From NCBI GenBank assembly GCA_023436885.1, contig JAEZHI010000015.1:1-64000 (forward strand): a stretch of DNA of 64,000 nucleotides, given 5' to 3'. The notes beneath the pieces were generated by a model. The model was not told where the DNA came from, ran no database searches, and saw only the letters and a list, made by a program, of their open reading frames with translations. The position numbers and the translations under genes are program-made. How positions within the stretch are numbered: position 1 is the stretch's first letter; the number at the start of each line of letters is the position of its first letter. This document shows, piece by piece, positions 60,531 through 64,000 of this stretch. The DNA comes from Pseudomonadota bacterium (GTDB lineage Bacteria > Pseudomonadota > Alphaproteobacteria > Rhizobiales > Pleomorphomonadaceae).

Positions 60531-62738
60531 ATGGTCAAGAGCGAAGCCGAGACCGGTTCGTCCGGCAACAGAGAATCCTTCGTCACCGCCGGCGGCGTGG
60601 AAGTGGCGCGTAGCGCCCGGCCCGATCACTACAAGACGGCGATTTCAGGCTATTTTGACAAGCTCGACACGCGACGTGGCGCGGTCCTGTCGTCGAACTA
60701 CGAGTTTCCCGGACGCTATTCCCGTTGGGATATTGCTTTTGTCGATCCGCCGGTGGCCATCACGGCTCGCGGACGCAAGATGACCATCGAGGCCCTCAAC
60801 GCGCGCGGCAAAATCCTGCTCCCCGCCTTTGCCGCCGCGGTGCGTGGTCCCGACCTCGTCGCTCTCTCCGTTGATGACGCCTTGATATCGCTCGAGGTGA
60901 CTGCTCCCAAGGAAGGATTTGCCGAAGAGGAGCGCTCGCGCCAGCCGTCGGTGTTCTCGGTTCTCCGGCGCATCATCGCGAAGTTCACGACCTCAGAGGA
61001 TGACAAGCTCGGCCTCTGGGGCTCCTTCGGCTACGATCTGGCCTTCCAGTTCGACAGCGTCGATTTCAAGCTGCCCCGGCCGGACGACCAGCGCGATCTC
61101 GTGCTCTATTTCCCCGACGAGATCATGGTCGTCGACCACCACCGCGCCGCTGCCACGGTCTATTCCTACGATTTCGTCGTGGAAGGGCGCCTGACCATCG
61201 GTCTGCCGCGCGACGGTGAGCCGCAGCCATTCCGCACGAGCGACCGCAATCCTGGGCGCGGCGACCATCAGCCTGGCGAATATGCGGCGTCGGTCAGCAA
61301 GGCCGTTGAGTATTTCAAGCGCGGCGACCTCTTCGAGGTGGTACCGGGCCAGGTGTTCTACGAGAAGCCGTCTTCACCGCCGTCGGCCATTGCCCGTCGT
61401 CTGCAACAGATTAACCCGGCGCCATTCGGCTTCATGTTCAACCTCGGCGCCTCCGAATATCTGATCGGCGCCAGCCCCGAGATGTTCGTTCGCGTGACCA
61501 ATGGCAAGCGTGTCGAGACCTGCCCGATCTCCGGCACCATCAAGCGCGGCCGCAACGCCATCGAGGATGAGGAGCAGATCCGCATCCTTCTCAATTCCAA
61601 GAAGGACGAGGCCGAGCTGACCATGTGCTCGGATGTCGACCGCAACGACAAGAGCCGCATCTGCGAGCCGGGCTCGGTGCGTGTCATCGGGCGCCGCCAG
61701 ATCGAGATGTATTCGCGGCTCATTCATACCGTCGATCATATCGAGGGCCGGCTGCGCGATGGTATGGACGGCCTCGATGCCTTCCTCAGCCACGCCTGGG
61801 CCGTCACGGTCACCGGCGCGCCCAAACTCTGGGCAATGCAGTTCATCGAAGATCATGAGAAGAGCTGCCGCGCTTGGTACGGCGGCGCGGTCGGTGCCTT
61901 CCTGATGAATGGCGACGTCAACACGGGCCTGACGCTCAGGACTATCCGCCTCAAGGACGGCATCGCCGAGGTGCGGGCCGGCGCGACGCTTCTTTATGAT
62001 TCCGTTCCTGAGGATGAGGAGAAGGAGACCGAGCTCAAGGCCTCCGCGCTGATTGCTGCCATTCGAGAGGCTGGCTCGGCACCGGCCGTCACGACATCGG
62101 TTGTTCGCGAGGCCGTGGGTACCGGTACCAAGATCGTGCTGGTCGACCACGAGGACAGTTTCGTCCACACCCTCGCCAACTATTTTCGCCAGACTGGCGC
62201 GGAGGTGAAGACACTGCGTGCGTCGAAGAGGAAAGGAATCGACCCGTCCTTGATCGCCGCCGAAAAGCCGGATCTCCTCGTCATGTCGCCGGGACCCGGC
62301 AATCCGTCGGATTTCCAATGCTCGCGGACCATTGCGGCGGCACGGGAGCTTGGCTTGCCGGTGTTTGGCGTCTGCCTCGGCTTGCAGGCCATGACGGAAG
62401 CTTTCGGCGGCCGTTTGGCCCAGCTTGCCGTTCCCTACCACGGCAAGCCGTCAAAAGTGGCGGTTTCGACAAACTCGATCCTGTTTGCGGGTCTGCCGTC
62501 CGAGATCGTCATTGGACGCTATCATTCGCTTTACGCCGACAAGGCCTATTTGCCAGCGCCGTTCCGCGTCACCGCGGAAACGGAAGATGGTGTGATCATG
62601 GCCATCGAACACGAGAGCGAGGCGTTCGCTGCGGTGCAGTTCCACCCGGAATCGATCATGTCTCTCTCCGCTGATGCGGGGCACGTCATTATCGAGAATG
62701 CTATCCTGGGTTTAGTTCGTTCCCGGCAAAATGCTTAG
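60531..62738 (+). CDS. trpE(G): Fused anthranilate synthase TrpE(G)
   Basis: A 735-residue fusion of both anthranilate synthase subunits, converting chorismate and glutamine to anthranilate, the first committed step of tryptophan synthesis. Residues about 1-515 are TrpE (chorismate-binding: FEVVPGQVFYEKP, SGTIKRGRNAIEDEEQ, HTVDHIEGRLRDGMD, YGGAVGAFLMNGD); about 535-735 are the TrpG glutamine amidotransferase, with nucleophile Cys in VFGVCLGLQAMTEAFGG and His-Glu in AVQFHPESIMS. The fusion, without an intervening stop, is usual in rhizobia. ATG 60531 follows AAAGGGGAG. It is controlled by the upstream attenuator. Confidence 0.97.
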   Translation: MVKSEAETGSSGNRESFVTAGGVEVARSARPDHYKTAISGYFDKLDTRRGAVLSSNYEFPGRYSRWDIAFVDPPVAITARGRKMTIEALNARGKILLPAFAAAVRGPDLVALSVDDALISLEVTAPKEGFAEEERSRQPSVFSVLRRIIAKFTTSEDDKLGLWGSFGYDLAFQFDSVDFKLPRPDDQRDLVLYFPDEIMVVDHHRAAATVYSYDFVVEGRLTIGLPRDGEPQPFRTSDRNPGRGDHQPGEYAASVSKAVEYFKRGDLFEVVPGQVFYEKPSSPPSAIARRLQQINPAPFGFMFNLGASEYLIGASPEMFVRVTNGKRVETCPISGTIKRGRNAIEDEEQIRILLNSKKDEAELTMCSDVDRNDKSRICEPGSVRVIGRRQIEMYSRLIHTVDHIEGRLRDGMDGLDAFLSHAWAVTVTGAPKLWAMQFIEDHEKSCRAWYGGAVGAFLMNGDVNTGLTLRTIRLKDGIAEVRAGATLLYDSVPEDEEKETELKASALIAAIREAGSAPAVTTSVVREAVGTGTKIVLVDHEDSFVHTLANYFRQTGAEVKTLRASKRKGIDPSLIAAEKPDLLVMSPGPGNPSDFQCSRTIAAARELGLPVFGVCLGLQAMTEAFGGRLAQLAVPYHGKPSKVAVSTNSILFAGLPSEIVIGRYHSLYADKAYLPAPFRVTAETEDGVIMAIEHESEAFAAVQFHPESIMSLSADAGHVIIENAILGLVRSRQNA

Positions 62739-62793
62739 CCTGCATCACTTGTTGCAACCTGCGTAAGTGGGAACGATGAACGCTGGTGCGCGA

Positions 62794-62818
62794 TGCCGAG
62801 GGCACATGCCTCTCGGCA
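62794..62818 (+). terminator. Hairpin after trpE(G), probable terminator
   Basis: TGCCGAG/CTCGGCA outer stem with an inner GGCA/TGCC stem, followed by CTTTC. It lies 55 bp past the stop; the T-run is weak. Confidence 0.5.
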
Positions 62819-63054
62819 CTTTCGGGCGCATGCTTTGCATTGGACACGTCAAAATGCACTCAAAGCGGGGCGCCCGGTCATTGTTCAATGAATGAAGCCA
62901 TGAAAAATTTCGATATTTATCAGTTACATAAGTCGGCCGACCATCAGTGACCGATACATACGGAGTGTTGTTGCAAGGATGTCGCACTCAAATGGGGAAT
63001 TGAATGTTTCTGGTCGGATACATGAGAAAAAAGGGCTGGAACAACTTTTGGTGC
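62819..63054. other. Intergenic region between trpE(G) and the candidate sRNA
   Basis: No protein-like frame; AT-rich near 62900-62935. The remaining intergenic DNA after the sRNA terminator (63194-63613) likewise holds no gene I can support and must include the promoter of the PreT-like gene. Confidence 0.5.
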
Positions 63055-63070
63055 TGGCAGATTGCTCGCG
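63055..63070 (+). promoter_or_regulatory. Possible sigma54 promoter of the candidate sRNA
   Basis: TGGCAGATTGCTCGCG has the -24 GG and -12 GC spaced by 10 nt and keeps TGGCA; it deviates at two positions of the -12 box. The predicted start is near 63081. Confidence 0.35.
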
Positions 63071-63080
63071 ACGCGCTATC

Positions 63081-63193
63081 ATAAAAATTGCGACAACGTT
63101 GCTGGCTCAACTCGTCGCGGGGTTAGCAGCCCCTTCCGCGGTTTTCGCGGACTAGCGGTCCAAACAACTAGAGGGCGCAAGCCCTCTTTTTTT
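63081..63193 (+). ncRNA. Candidate intergenic small RNA
   Basis: A predicted transcript of about 113 nt without an open reading frame. Hairpins in order: GGGG/CCCC at 63119-63122 and 63130-63133; CCGCG/CGCGG at 63136-63140 and 63146-63150, in partial competition with GGAC/GTCC at 63149-63152 and 63158-63161; then a strong intrinsic terminator at 63171-63193. A terminator this strong with no upstream gene within 430 bp argues for an RNA gene. I do not recognise the family (not tmRNA, SRP RNA or 6S by eye). The 5' end is inferred from the promoter-like element and is not secure. Confidence 0.5.
63171..63193 (+). terminator. Strong intrinsic terminator of the candidate sRNA
   Basis: GAGGGC/GCCCTC stem with a GCAA tetraloop and a run of seven T at 63187-63193. 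Confidence 0.9.
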
Positions 63194-63613
63194 GTCTTCC
63201 GCAATCAGCTTTCTTTCCAACGTTTAGCTTACCGTCCTCGCTCGGCTTCTTGGAGTTGGCTTGCGATCGCTTGTTCGGCGACGAAACGTGTGAGCACTGA
63301 TGAGGTGCACAACGCAGATCGCGGGTCTCAAAATCGCTGCCCGCTTACGGAAAGGGCTCGATCCCGCCGTTTATGCTCAAATTTGCGCCTTGACCCTTCG
63401 TTTTTTTTACCGAAAGATCAAGGAAACAGAAGGCGGATGAAAAACCGCCAGGGAATAGCGGACAAGGCAATCGGAAAATCTGGTTCAGGCGTGCCTCGAT
63501 CATTCTGAAGCACGGTTGGATCAAGAACATCGGGCGCACCTGATCGGTCGTCACGGTGAACGGAAGTGGTTTGTCTTCGTCGTTACTGAGCACCAGCAAC
63601 GGGACCAATATCC

Positions 63614-64000
63614 ATGCCGGACATTTCTGCGGGACGCCTCGATGCAGGCGACTATGGAAAGAACTTCTCAGACGTTCATCCGCCACTCAGTGCGCATGAG
63701 GCGGTTGTCGAAAGCGATCGCTGCTATTTCTGCTTCGATGCGCCCTGTACGAATGCCTGCCCGACCTCGATTGATATTCCGATGTTCATTCGCAAGATCG
63801 GTACGGGCAATGTTGAAGGCGCGGCCGAGACCATTTTTTCTGCCAATATCCTCGGCGGTATGTGTGCCCGCGTTTGCCCCACCGAAACGCTGTGTGAGGA
63901 AGCTTGCGTCCGCAACGCCGCCGAAGAGAAGCCGGTCCGGATTGGTCTGCTCCAGCGCCACGCCACTGACCACTATATCGAACGCCACGACAGTTACGGC
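63614..64000 (+). CDS. PreT-like NAD(P)-dependent oxidoreductase, dihydropyrimidine dehydrogenase small subunit (partial)
   Basis: The first 129 residues of a protein that runs off the window. It is a GltD-type N-terminal Fe-S domain: clusters of Cys in SDRCYFCFDAPCTNACPTSI and GMCARVCPTETLCEEACVRN would bind two [4Fe-4S] clusters, and the FAD/NAD domains should follow. The sequence (SDVHPPLSAHEAVVESDRCY) fits PreT, the electron-input subunit of bacterial dihydropyrimidine dehydrogenase in pyrimidine breakdown, better than GltD of glutamate synthase. If so, preA should lie just beyond position 64000. Start ATG 63614. Confidence 0.8.
   Translation, partial: MPDISAGRLDAGDYGKNFSDVHPPLSAHEAVVESDRCYFCFDAPCTNACPTSIDIPMFIRKIGTGNVEGAAETIFSANILGGMCARVCPTETLCEEACVRNAAEEKPVRIGLLQRHATDHYIERHDSYG

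Noticed and set aside
1..64000. tRNA, rRNA, CRISPR arrays, prophage or integrative element boundaries
   Set aside because: Looked for cloverleaf-like segments, regularly spaced repeats, integrase genes and direct-repeat att sites; none seen by eye.

Overview
The window looks like a chromosomal segment of an alphaproteobacterium of the order Hyphomicrobiales (Rhizobiales); I cannot fix the genus. Visible pointers are a fused anthranilate synthase trpE(G) behind a Trp-codon leader peptide, a MucR/Ros zinc-finger regulator, a mosaic palindromic repeat of the rhizobial RIME type, the order ccmI-ccmE-ccmF-ccmH-degP-response regulator-histidine kinase-glnE facing a PleC-like kinase, and small families largely confined to this order (DUF1491, DUF5330). 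The DNA is GC-rich with dense coding. I saw no tRNA, rRNA, CRISPR array, prophage or intact insertion sequence.

Layout. 1-2.7 kb: a PfkB-type sugar kinase (cut by the window edge), D-amino-acid dehydrogenase dadA and a DUF1131-like lipoprotein. 2.7-4.2 kb: a membrane-anchored C13 (legumain/caspase-like) peptidase. 4.3-8.3 kb: a xylose operon on the minus strand (LacI-type regulator, xylB, xylA, strong terminator). 8.4-18.9 kb: M20 peptidase, LuxR-type regulator after an AT-rich gap, HerA-like ATPase, malQ, haloacid dehalogenase, class IV aminotransferase, a small secreted protein behind two leader hairpins, a single-domain response regulator and sodB. 19-24.4 kb: a minus-strand run of DivJ/PleC-type kinase, peptidoglycan-binding protein, DUF1491 and oligopeptidase B. 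24.9-28.1 kb: DUF5330, sufE, a RIME-like repeat, mucR and a DUF2336 protein. 28.6-36.5 kb: an unknown lipoprotein, the PBP1-DUF1214-DUF1254 operon, a YcgN-like cysteine-cluster protein, a lone molbindin, a YitT protein, a beta-lactamase-fold hydrolase and a YafY/WYL regulator.

36.5-38.5 kb is about 2 kb without a convincing gene. After it come a DUF465 protein, a PepSY protein followed by a FeuP/FeuQ-like two-component pair, a glycine-zipper lipoprotein and a large unknown protein. 43.7-54.8 kb is the cytochrome c maturation operon, degP, a second OmpR-type pair and glnE, converging on a PleC-like kinase and pepN (54.8-60.2 kb). The end holds the trp attenuator and trpE(G), a candidate sigma54-driven small RNA at 63.08-63.19 kb, and the start of a PreT-like oxidoreductase.

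Themes: xylose entry to the pentose phosphate pathway; envelope maintenance (PBP1, DegP, CcmIEFH, lipoproteins); cell-cycle signalling (two PleC/DivJ-type kinases, a CheY-like protein, possible CtrA sites); nitrogen and amino-acid control (glnE, trp attenuation). The items most worth a second look are the candidate sRNA, the C13 membrane peptidase, the leader hairpins near 17.0 kb, the 36.5-38.5 kb desert and the unknown protein at 42.2-43.6 kb.
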